This document shows, in pieces, positions 24,772 through 33,253 of a DNA stretch of 38,399 nucleotides (the first letter of the stretch is position 1; every line of letters begins with the position of its first letter). A model generated the notes under the pieces. It was given only the letters and a program-made list of their open reading frames with translations. It was not told the origin of the DNA and searched no databases. Location of the stretch: the NCBI GenBank assembly GCA_023262855.1, contig JALQYQ010000015.1:1-38399 (forward strand), read 5' to 3'. A program made the translations under genes and the position numbers. The DNA is from Crocinitomicaceae bacterium (lineage in GTDB: Bacteria; Bacteroidota; Bacteroidia; Flavobacteriales_D; Crocinitomicaceae).

Positions 24772-27219
24772 ATGAGTGATATTTTTGATAACAGTTTTTT
24801 TCAATTTTCAGGAAGCATGGACAATGACGCGGAATTTATTCCACTAATTACGGCAGAAGAAGAGGAGAACATGAACAAACAGGATTTTCCTGAAGATTTA
24901 GCAATTTTACCTTTGCGCAACAATGTCCTGTTTCCAGGTGTTGTGATTCCAATTACGGTTGGACGCGATAAATCAATTAAGTTAATTCAAGAAGCAAACA
25001 AAGGGAACAAGATTATTGGTGTTGTTTCACAGAAAAATCAGGAAGAAGAATCACCTGAGTTTGCCGATTTACACACTATTGGAACGGTTGCACAAATCGT
25101 TCGCATGTTGAAAATGCCAGATGGTAGTTCAACTGTCATTATCCAAGGAAAGCGTCGTTTTGAGATTGTTCAACCAACTCAAACAGAACCATACATGCGA
25201 GCGAATGTCAAAATGCTAAAAGAAAAAGATTTTGACAAGAACAGCAAAGAAATGGAAGTGTTGTTCAAAACAATCAAGGATTTAGCACTTCAAATCATTC
25301 GCGATAGTCCAAACATTCCTTCTGAAGCATCGTTTGCTATTGGAAATATTGATAGTCCAACGTTTTTGGTGAATTTCATTTCATCAAACATGAACGCTGA
25401 CGTTTCTAAAAAACAAGAAATGTTAGAAGAATTGGACATGAAGAAACGTGTAATGATGGTGTTGGAACATTTGACATTAGAAGTTCAGATGTTGGAAATG
25501 CGCAATGAAATTCAGTCGAAAGTGCGTAAAGACATGGATCGTCAGCAACGCGAATATTTCTTGCACCAACAAATGCGTACGATTCAGGATGAATTAGGCG
25601 ATAATCCGCAAGAACAAGATGTGCGCGATTTAGCATTGCGTGCTGAATCAAAAAAATGGGATGAACGCGTTTCGAAATTGTTTTACAAAGAGTTGGACAA
25701 ATTACAACGCATGAATCCGCAAGGAGCTGAATACACAGTTCAAATGAATTATTTGGACTTGTTGTTAGACTTGCCTTGGGGAGAATATTCTACCGACGAT
25801 TTGGATTTGAAACGTGCCGAAAAAATCTTGGAGCGCGATCATTACGGTCTTGAAACAGTTAAAAAACGTATTTTGGAATACTTGGCCGTTCTGAAATTGA
25901 AAGGCAACATGAAATCACCAATTTTATGTTTTTATGGACCTCCAGGAGTTGGTAAAACTTCATTGGGCAAATCAATTGCAGAAGCATTAGGAAGAAAATA
26001 CATCCGCATGTCATTGGGTGGTTTGCACGATGAATCCGAAATTCGTGGACACCGTAAAACGTACATTGGTGCAATGCCAGGTCGTGTTATTCAAAACATC
26101 AAAAAAGCAGAAATTTCGAATCCAGTATTTGTCTTGGATGAAATTGATAAATTGGGACGCAGCAATCACGGAGATCCATCCTCGGCTTTATTAGAAGTTT
26201 TAGATCCTGAGCAAAACAGCGCGTTTTACGATAATTACGTGGAAACAGAATTCGATTTGTCCCGTGTGATGTTTATTGCAACAGCGAACAATCTTTCGAC
26301 AGTTCAAGGACCATTGCGTGATCGTATGGAAATCATCGAGGTGAACGGCTACACAATAGAAGAGAAAATTGAAATTGCAAAACGACACCTATTGCCAAAA
26401 CAAATCGAAGAACACGGAATTACCAAGAAAGATATTTCCATTGATAAAAAAGTCTTGGAGAAATTAATCGAAGAATACACAAACGAATCTGGAGTGCGTG
26501 GTTTGGATAAAATGGTTGCGAAAATTGTTCGTAACCGTGCACGTCAAATTGCGATGGAGGAAGAGTTCACAGCGAAAATTTCACAAGAAGATTTGTTTAC
26601 AGTTCTTGGAGCAGGTCGTGGACGCACAAAATACGAAAACAATGAAGTTGCAGGTGTTGTAACAGGTTTAGCTTGGACAAGTGTTGGTGGTGATATTTTA
26701 TTCATTGAATCTTCAATTACCAAAGGAAAAGGTAAATTGACCTTGACAGGAAATTTAGGTGATGTAATGAAAGAATCAGCAATCATTGCCTTAGAATTTT
26801 TGAAAGCACACAGCAGTTGGTTGAATTTGAACCAAGAAGCTTTTGATAATCACAATGTACACATTCACGTTCCAGAAGGAGCAACGCCAAAAGACGGGCC
26901 AAGCGCTGGAATCACGATGTTAACATCACTTGCTTCCTTGTTCACACAACGTCGCGTCAAGAAAAATTTGGCAATGACGGGTGAAATTACGTTGCGTGGT
27001 GATGTATTGCCTGTTGGTGGAATTAAGGAGAAAATTTTGGCTGCCAAACGCGCTGGAATAAAAGAAATCATTCTGTGCGATAAGAACCGAAAAGACATTG
27101 ATGAAATCAAACAAGATTATTTGAAAGGCTTAACATTTCACTTTGTCAGTCACATGCATGAGGTCTTAGATCTTGCGTTGACGAATGAAAAAGTGAAGAA
27201 TCCAGTTGAGGTAAAATAA
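24772..27219 (+). CDS. lon: ATP-dependent protease Lon
   Basis: An 815-residue cytosolic AAA+ protease. It contains the N-terminal LON substrate-binding domain (about 40-235, LAILPLRNNVLFPGVVIPITV), a helical linker, the AAA+ module with Walker A GPPGVGKT (389-396), Walker B VFVLDEIDK (452-460) and sensor FIATAN (501-506), and the protease domain with the catalytic dyad Ser711 (KDGPSAGIT) and Lys754 (GGIKEKILAAKR), spaced 43 residues as in E. coli Lon. The N-terminal ~38 residues are an acidic extension (PLITAEEEENMNKQDFPED). The 176-nt upstream spacer shows no clear heat-shock inverted repeat or promoter match. Confidence 0.97.
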   Translation: MSDIFDNSFFQFSGSMDNDAEFIPLITAEEEENMNKQDFPEDLAILPLRNNVLFPGVVIPITVGRDKSIKLIQEANKGNKIIGVVSQKNQEEESPEFADLHTIGTVAQIVRMLKMPDGSSTVIIQGKRRFEIVQPTQTEPYMRANVKMLKEKDFDKNSKEMEVLFKTIKDLALQIIRDSPNIPSEASFAIGNIDSPTFLVNFISSNMNADVSKKQEMLEELDMKKRVMMVLEHLTLEVQMLEMRNEIQSKVRKDMDRQQREYFLHQQMRTIQDELGDNPQEQDVRDLALRAESKKWDERVSKLFYKELDKLQRMNPQGAEYTVQMNYLDLLLDLPWGEYSTDDLDLKRAEKILERDHYGLETVKKRILEYLAVLKLKGNMKSPILCFYGPPGVGKTSLGKSIAEALGRKYIRMSLGGLHDESEIRGHRKTYIGAMPGRVIQNIKKAEISNPVFVLDEIDKLGRSNHGDPSSALLEVLDPEQNSAFYDNYVETEFDLSRVMFIATANNLSTVQGPLRDRMEIIEVNGYTIEEKIEIAKRHLLPKQIEEHGITKKDISIDKKVLEKLIEEYTNESGVRGLDKMVAKIVRNRARQIAMEEEFTAKISQEDLFTVLGAGRGRTKYENNEVAGVVTGLAWTSVGGDILFIESSITKGKGKLTLTGNLGDVMKESAIIALEFLKAHSSWLNLNQEAFDNHNVHIHVPEGATPKDGPSAGITMLTSLASLFTQRRVKKNLAMTGEITLRGDVLPVGGIKEKILAAKRAGIKEIILCDKNRKDIDEIKQDYLKGLTFHFVSHMHEVLDLALTNEKVKNPVEVK

Positions 27220-27259
27220 ACTATTGGGTTTACATTTCCTTTAATTTCTGGTTCAATCG

Positions 27260-27290
27260 TTTGTTCGTGGCTAAGTTTTCTTTAACTTTA
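27260..27290 (+). promoter_or_regulatory. -33/-7 promoter for TauE/SafE gene
   Basis: TTTG (27260-27263), exactly 19 nt spacer, TAACTTTA (27283-27290; 7 of 8 consensus positions). This is the best-spaced Bacteroidota promoter in the window, giving a leader of about 35 nt. Confidence 0.6.
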
Positions 27291-27330
27291 AAGAAATGGT
27301 CTGTGTTTACCATCTTCAAACAAGAAAATA

Positions 27331-28068
27331 GTGGATTATTACGAACTAACTTTATTCGTTGTATTAGCTTTAATTGCTGAAATTATTGGAACCGTCAGTG
27401 GATTTGGTTCTTCAGTATTTTTTGTTCCCATTGCTTCGTATTTCTTCGATTTTCATTCTGTTCTTGGAATCACAGCAGTATTCCACATTTTCAGTAATAT
27501 TTCCAAAATTGTTCTGTTTCGGCGCGGTGTGAATTGGAAAATTGTGCTGTACCTTGGTGTTCCCGCCATACTTTTTGTGAGTCTTGGAGCGATGCTAAGC
27601 AAGTATTTGGATAATCATTTGCTGGAAATGGGGCTAGCAATTTTCTTGATCTTTTTCAGTTTGTTGTTTTTGATTTTTCAAAAAATTGAGATTCGGCCCA
27701 CAAATTTTAATTCTGTTGTAGGAGGAACCATTTCTGGTTTCGTAGCTGGACTTTTTGGTACAGGCGGAGCTATCAGAGGAATGACCTTAGCCGCATTCAA
27801 TTTACAAAAAGATGTATTTATTGCGACTTCCGCCTTTATCGATTTTGGAGTTGATTTAAGTCGAGGAATTGTCTATTTTTCAAACGGTTTTGTTCATTAT
27901 CACGATTTAACCTATGTGTTCATTTTGATTGCTGTAAGTGTTGTTGGAACCTACATTGGTAAATTGATTTTGACAAAAATATCCGAAAATCTTTTCAAAA
28001 AAATTGTTCTTGGAGTTATCCTTGGAATTGGGTTAATTACATTGATGAATCAGATTTTTGTGAAATAA
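27331..28068 (+). CDS. TauE/SafE family permease
   Basis: A 245-residue inner-membrane protein with about eight hydrophobic segments and the two family glycine motifs: GTVSGFGSSVFFVP (about 20-33) and SGFVAGLFGTGGAIRGMTLAA (about 133-153). Family members export sulfite, sulfoacetate or other organic anions. The start is a GTG; no in-frame ATG lies upstream before the promoter. Substrate unknown. It follows lon after 111 nt with its own promoter. Confidence 0.88.
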   Translation: MDYYELTLFVVLALIAEIIGTVSGFGSSVFFVPIASYFFDFHSVLGITAVFHIFSNISKIVLFRRGVNWKIVLYLGVPAILFVSLGAMLSKYLDNHLLEMGLAIFLIFFSLLFLIFQKIEIRPTNFNSVVGGTISGFVAGLFGTGGAIRGMTLAAFNLQKDVFIATSAFIDFGVDLSRGIVYFSNGFVHYHDLTYVFILIAVSVVGTYIGKLILTKISENLFKKIVLGVILGIGLITLMNQIFVK

Positions 28069-28126
28069 TTCATCACGCAACTTAAATTGATTTCGAAGCG
28101 TCTAATTTTCATAAAAACAAACTACT

Positions 28127-29761
28127 ATGAATATAATTAAGAAATTTTCGCTGGCAATTGCTTGTTTTGCAACAAGTTTTAGTTTTGCTCAAACCATTCA
28201 ATTTACGCAAGTTAATAACCTGGACATGATGATTGCCAATATTTTTGGTGTTCAATGTGATGGTGTTTCGAATGTTCAATTAATGGCTGTGCCTTTACAA
28301 ATTGGGCGTTTTGAAAATGGCGGAATTTTAGGATTGAATAGTGGTTTAGTGATGTCAACTGGAATTGTATCTGGATCACAACAGCCAAGTGCGGTTTTCA
28401 ATTCAACTGGATTCGGTACAAGTGGAGATGCTGATATTGCTCAATTTGGAGCAAATGCGGGACAGTTTCCAACAAATTACGATGCGTGTGTTGTAGAGTT
28501 TGATTTTACACCAACGTTGTCTGATACGATTCGATTTACCTATGTTTTGGCTTCAGAAGAATATCCTGAATATGCGAATACTTCTTTTACTGATCGTTTC
28601 TTATTTTTGGTTTCTGAAAACAGTGGAGCGTATGCCAATATTGCGTTTCTACCAGGTACAACAACTCCAGTAGAAATCAATTCTGTAAATCAAATGATTA
28701 ATCCTCAGTATTACATCGATAATCTTGGAGGTCCAAATGCAGGAAGTTTTGTTTTTGATGCTTATACGACACCATTTGAAGCAAAATTCTTTGCTCAAAC
28801 AGGATCATCCTATCACATTAAATTAGTAATTGCGGATGTTTCTGATGGCGTTTTTGACTCGGCAATTTTCTTAGATGAACAGGAATCGTTTAATGATATT
28901 AATGGTTTATTAACTGTCAATGGATCCCCAGCTGAAGGAATTTTAGAAGTCTTTAATTTCGTTGGTGATACACTTTTAGCACAACCGGTTCAAACATTAA
29001 CAGTTTCAAACGGAACGTATTTAGCCGATAGTTTACAAACTGGAATGTACCATGTGCGCTTTACTCCTGATCCAGCATTGTTCCCTGGTGTTGCGCCTTT
29101 GTATTACACAGCAGGAGATACATGGTCAACAGCTGATGCAATTGGTTTACCTTGCTTCTTGAACAGCGGAAATATCAATTCTAATACATTGAATGTTTTA
29201 AGTGGTTCTGGTGTAATTGCTGGAAATGTGATCATCGATACGACTTATTTAAAAGCTCCAACAGTTGGATTTGAAAATGCCTTGGTAAAATTGTTCGATG
29301 CTTCGAATCAAGTGATTACATTTACATATACGGACGCACTTGGGAATTTCCAATTTACATCAATTCCGAGTGGAAACTACTACATTCGTTTGGATGTGCC
29401 TTATATTCCACAATTGAACGATCATGCAATTACTGTAATAGGGAATGAAGTAATTATTGGGGCTGATTTTTCTGTGTTGACAGATGGGATTTACGCAATC
29501 GATAATCTTGCTTTAGGAATTGAAGAAGCCACGTTACAAAATGTTGCGATGTACCCTAATCCAGCAAAAGAAAAAGTAACAATTGCAAATGGTTCAAATG
29601 CGGCTGTTTCGTATGAGTTAATTACTATTGATGGTCAATTAATTCAATCTGGAACAATTGGAGTAGGAACAACAGATTTGAGTTTAGATGCTATTGCAGA
29701 AGGAATTTACTTCGTGCGTTTAGGATCAACTGATTTACGTAAATTAATTATCAAAAAATAA
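28127..29761 (+). CDS. Choice-of-anchor L secreted protein with T9SS sorting domain
   Basis: A 544-residue exported protein. The signal peptide (MNIIKKFSLAIACFATSFSFAQ) is followed by a choice-of-anchor L domain (about 25-255: GILGLNSGLVMSTG, VEFDFTPTLSDTIRFTYVLASEEYPEYAN, DRFLFLVSEN, YHIKLVIADVSDGVFDSAIFL), then two SdrD_B/carboxypeptidase-regulatory-like beta modules (about 262-335 and 365-425, with YTDALGNFQFTSIPSGNYYIRL) and a type A T9SS sorting domain (about 470-544: MYPNPAKEKVTI, GIYFVRLG, LRKLIIKK). It should be surface-attached or secreted. No enzymatic motif is seen; an adhesive role is plausible. Confidence 0.9.
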   Translation: MNIIKKFSLAIACFATSFSFAQTIQFTQVNNLDMMIANIFGVQCDGVSNVQLMAVPLQIGRFENGGILGLNSGLVMSTGIVSGSQQPSAVFNSTGFGTSGDADIAQFGANAGQFPTNYDACVVEFDFTPTLSDTIRFTYVLASEEYPEYANTSFTDRFLFLVSENSGAYANIAFLPGTTTPVEINSVNQMINPQYYIDNLGGPNAGSFVFDAYTTPFEAKFFAQTGSSYHIKLVIADVSDGVFDSAIFLDEQESFNDINGLLTVNGSPAEGILEVFNFVGDTLLAQPVQTLTVSNGTYLADSLQTGMYHVRFTPDPALFPGVAPLYYTAGDTWSTADAIGLPCFLNSGNINSNTLNVLSGSGVIAGNVIIDTTYLKAPTVGFENALVKLFDASNQVITFTYTDALGNFQFTSIPSGNYYIRLDVPYIPQLNDHAITVIGNEVIIGADFSVLTDGIYAIDNLALGIEEATLQNVAMYPNPAKEKVTIANGSNAAVSYELITIDGQLIQSGTIGVGTTDLSLDAIAEGIYFVRLGSTDLRKLIIKK

Positions 29762-29778
29762 ATTGATCCAACAAACAA

Positions 29779-29809
29779 AAAACGCCGGTCATAACGATCG
29801 GCGTTTTTT
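29779..29809. terminator. Bidirectional intrinsic terminator
   Basis: AACGCCGGTC (29781-29790) and GATCGGCGTT (29796-29805) form a 10-bp stem with one wobble and a five-base loop, with T tract after and A tract before. It can serve both convergent genes. Confidence 0.92.
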
Positions 29810-29826
29810 GTGTTTAAAACAGTTGA

Positions 29827-32800
29827 TTAATCTTCTTTCCAATTTTGATTTTTCCCTTTGATATACGGAACTGGAACTTTTTCTAATTCTTTCTCTAAAG
29901 CAGTTAATCGAACAATCATTCCGTCTAATTTAACACGGAATGCTTTGTATTCCTCTTCTGCAATCGCTTTGTTTGTTTGTTGTGATTTCGTTACGCCTAA
30001 GGTATTTTCCGACAGCATGTATTGAACTAAACCAAGGCGATCCATGATTCCCGGAACCGTTTCAAATTCTTTCGATGTTTTCAATCCATCACCGTACAAA
30101 GCCAATGAACATTCATCTACGATTAGTTTTAATGCTTTCACTTCAGCCATTAATTTTAAATCGGTGTTTGGATAAGTCAACAAAGCAGTTTGAATTGCTT
30201 CAATTTTATCTTTTGACTCACCTAAAAGGTTAGAAGCTCCAGAAACTTGACGATTTAATTCCAACAAATCATTTCTGAATTTGTCTGTTTCTTCAGTGTT
30301 CTTAGCTACTAATGTCTGGTTGTTCAAACCTTTTACATTGAAGGAAACTTTCTCTGTTAAATTTTCAAATTTACCGTCTCGCAATAAACCAACTTGCACT
30401 GTATACGTTCCCGGTTGCACAAGGAAACCATTGTTTTTGTTAGAAGTATTTCCAGGATTAACAGGATAAGTAGCTTCTGATTTTAAATTCCAAGTAATTC
30501 TTGAAACACCTTTTGACGGTGAACTGATCAAGCGACGCACTTCTTTGTCTTCAGCATTTCGAATAATATAAATTAGCTGTGCAGCTTCCTCTTGTTGTTC
30601 CTTTCTTAGTTCTTCAATTGTTGGATATGGAACTGCTTTCTTGTCTTTTTCCAAAGCTGCTTCCTTTTCTTTACGCTGATCTTTTAACGATTTTAGTTCA
30701 TCTTTAAAATAGAACGTGAAATTTGCACCAACTTCAGGATTCGGTGTTGACCACAAGTTCGCTCCTTGAAAACCTGTTCCTTCCAATCCAAGTGGATCTG
30801 CTTGAACGTATAGTAAGGCATCAGCCACTGGGAACAAATACGCTTTTTTATCCAAGTTTTCTTTTGTCAATTGACGCAATGGAGAATAATTGTCCAGCAC
30901 ATAAAAACCGCGACCAAAAGTTGCTGCAACTAAATCATTTTCTCGTTTTTGAATGTCTAAATCGTAAACGGCAATTGTTGGAAGTCCATTCAATTTTGTC
31001 CAAACTTTACCTCCGTCATTTGAGAAATATGCTCCGAATTCTGTTCCAACGAATAACAAATTAGGATCAATGTGGTCTTGTTTGATACAATAAACAGAAC
31101 CTCGTTCAGGAAGATTTGAACTTATTGAAACCCACGTTTTTCCTTTGTCTGAACTTTTGAATACGTATGGTTTGAAGTCTCCCGAGCGATGGTTGTTGAA
31201 AACTGCATACACTTCATTTTCATTGTGTAATGAAGCTGTTAACATGTTCACACGTGTATTTGCTGGAACACCCGCAAACGTTGAGATTTTTGTCCACGAT
31301 TGTCCGTCATTATCAGAAACTTGAATCAAACCATCATCCGTTCCAGCATACAACAATCCTTTTTTCTTAGGTGATTCATCCAAGGCAACAATGTTTCCGT
31401 AAATAGTCGTAGATGCATTTTTCATCACCGCGTCGATTGACCAAACTTGTCCCATTACAGCTAATTTATTTCTGTCAATTTGAGCGGTTAAATCAGGAGA
31501 AATGGTTGACCAATCATCACCGCGATTTGTTGTTTTAAATACTTTGTTTGCAGCGAAATACAATGTTTTGTGATCGTGTGGTGAAACCAATAATGGCGCA
31601 TCCCAGTTCCAACGATAAGCGGCTTCACCCTTTCCTGGAAGTGGTTGAATGTACACTTTTTCTCCAGAAGCTTTGTCGTGGCGCACCAAGAATCCATATT
31701 GTGCTTGCGCATAAGCAATGTTTGGATCTGTTGGGTCGGTTGCCGATTCAAATCCGTCACCACCATTTGTAATGAACCAATCTTCATTCATGATTCCACC
31801 AACATTGTTCGTTTCAGATGGTCCACCCATTGAATTGTTGTCTTGTGTTCCTCCGTAGATATTGTAGAACGGATAATCGTTATCAGTAACAACTTTGTAA
31901 AACTGAATGATTGGCAAATTGGAATAGTATTTCCATTGTTGCGCATGATTGTATGTTTCATACAAACCACCGTCACAGCCTGCTAACCAGTGATTTGTAT
32001 TGTTTGGGTCAATCCATAAGGCATGATTGTCAACGTGTTTTTGGTGTTCGCCTGTTTGCTTAAATGTTTTACCGCCATCCTCAGTGTGATGCATGTAAGT
32101 ATCCATTGCAAATACTTTGTTTTTATCGTTAACATCACAAATGATTTCTTGGTAGTAATTTCCTGAAGTATTAAATCCAGACATTTTTGTCCAACTTTCG
32201 CCCATGTTCGTTGAGCGGTAAAATCCTCCTTTGTCATCACGTCCTTCAACAATGGCATACACATAATTTGCATCAACCGGAGAAACGGCAATACCAATAC
32301 GTCCCATTTGACCTTCTGGTAATCCAGTATTTATTTTTCTCCACGTTTTTCCTCCATCCGTTGATTTATACAAGGCAGATTCTGGTCCACCACCAATGTA
32401 TGTCCATTCGTGTCTTCTTCGTTGATGCGCAGCGGCATACAAGATATCTGGATTTGTAGGATCGATAGCAATTTCTGAAATACCTGTTTCATCTGAAACG
32501 AATAATGTACGTTCCCATGTTTTTCCTCCGTCGATTGATTTGTACACGCCGCGTTCGCCACCTGAACTCCAAACTGGTCCATAAGCAGCAACCCAAACGA
32601 TGTTTTCGTTTGTCGGGTGAATGATGATATTTCCAATGTGCTCAGAGTTTTTCAAGCCCATATTCGTAAATGATTTCCCACCATCCACGGATTTATAAAC
32701 ACCGTCTCCATATGCAACAGAACGTTGGTTGTTGTTTTCTCCAGTTCCAACCCAAACTGTATTTGGATTTGAAGGTGCTAATTCAACACAGGCAATTGAG

Positions 32801-33090
32801 AATGAACCGTAATTGTCAAAAATAGGAGAGAAGGTTGTTCCATGATTTGTTGTTGTCCAAACACCTCCACAAGCAGCTGCGATAAACCAGTTGTCTTGGT
32901 TTTTCGGGTTCACGGCAATGTCAATTACGCGCCCAGAAGTTAATGCTGGTCCAACCATTCGGAAGTTTAAACCGCCAAGTGTTGAAGATTCAAACAAAGG
33001 AGCAGGAGTTGATTTAGTATCTTTTTTTTGCGCAGAAACTGGCGAAAAGATACCCAAAGCAAGTAGCGAAATGTATAGGTGTTTTTTCAT
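29827..33090 (-). CDS. Sortilin/BNR-type beta-propeller exported protein
   Basis: A 1087-residue protein with a signal peptide (MKKHLYISLLALGIFSPVSAQ). Residues about 40-760 are a double propeller of BNR/Asp-box repeats: SVDGGKSF, SIDGGKTWERT, STDGGKTWRK, STNMGESWTK, DNDGQSWTK, SSDKGKTWVS and SNDGGKVWTK. This is the Vps10/sortilin-like architecture common in Bacteroidota and often labelled glycosyl hydrolase. A charged helical stretch (about 795-850) and a C-terminal Ig-like plus helical domain follow. No sialidase active-site set and no T9SS sorting domain were recognised, so it is probably periplasmic. Start at 33090 begins the signal peptide; an in-frame extension to 33126 is unlikely. Confidence 0.85.
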   Translation of the reverse strand: MKKHLYISLLALGIFSPVSAQKKDTKSTPAPLFESSTLGGLNFRMVGPALTSGRVIDIAVNPKNQDNWFIAAACGGVWTTTNHGTTFSPIFDNYGSFSIACVELAPSNPNTVWVGTGENNNQRSVAYGDGVYKSVDGGKSFTNMGLKNSEHIGNIIIHPTNENIVWVAAYGPVWSSGGERGVYKSIDGGKTWERTLFVSDETGISEIAIDPTNPDILYAAAHQRRRHEWTYIGGGPESALYKSTDGGKTWRKINTGLPEGQMGRIGIAVSPVDANYVYAIVEGRDDKGGFYRSTNMGESWTKMSGFNTSGNYYQEIICDVNDKNKVFAMDTYMHHTEDGGKTFKQTGEHQKHVDNHALWIDPNNTNHWLAGCDGGLYETYNHAQQWKYYSNLPIIQFYKVVTDNDYPFYNIYGGTQDNNSMGGPSETNNVGGIMNEDWFITNGGDGFESATDPTDPNIAYAQAQYGFLVRHDKASGEKVYIQPLPGKGEAAYRWNWDAPLLVSPHDHKTLYFAANKVFKTTNRGDDWSTISPDLTAQIDRNKLAVMGQVWSIDAVMKNASTTIYGNIVALDESPKKKGLLYAGTDDGLIQVSDNDGQSWTKISTFAGVPANTRVNMLTASLHNENEVYAVFNNHRSGDFKPYVFKSSDKGKTWVSISSNLPERGSVYCIKQDHIDPNLLFVGTEFGAYFSNDGGKVWTKLNGLPTIAVYDLDIQKRENDLVAATFGRGFYVLDNYSPLRQLTKENLDKKAYLFPVADALLYVQADPLGLEGTGFQGANLWSTPNPEVGANFTFYFKDELKSLKDQRKEKEAALEKDKKAVPYPTIEELRKEQQEEAAQLIYIIRNAEDKEVRRLISSPSKGVSRITWNLKSEATYPVNPGNTSNKNNGFLVQPGTYTVQVGLLRDGKFENLTEKVSFNVKGLNNQTLVAKNTEETDKFRNDLLELNRQVSGASNLLGESKDKIEAIQTALLTYPNTDLKLMAEVKALKLIVDECSLALYGDGLKTSKEFETVPGIMDRLGLVQYMLSENTLGVTKSQQTNKAIAEEEYKAFRVKLDGMIVRLTALEKELEKVPVPYIKGKNQNWKED

Positions 33091-33106
33091 GTTTTCAATT
33101 TGAAGG

Positions 33107-33114
33107 CTAAAATA
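33107..33114 (-). promoter_or_regulatory. Possible -7 box for propeller gene
   Basis: Minus strand TATTTTAG (7 of 8 consensus positions with TAnnTTTG), 16 nt before the ATG at 33090; no good -33 box. Confidence 0.35.
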
Positions 33115-33253
33115 CGATAAACACATTATAAGTCATAATGAAATGGTTCAGAATCTTACATTTTCATGTAACCTTTCCGTTAAATTTTCGATATACCATT
33201 TTTTGGGTACGGTATTTGAAATTGCCCACCAGAATTTTGATTTTTTCAAACGT

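Noticed and set aside
29827..33090. Active glycosyl hydrolase or sialidase
   Set aside because: Asp-box repeats alone do not show hydrolase activity, and no sialidase catalytic Arg triad or Tyr/Glu pair was recognised.
33143..33253. 37-residue extension of the PorE-like protein
   Set aside because: It would put a non-signal-like sequence before a good signal peptide beginning at 33254.
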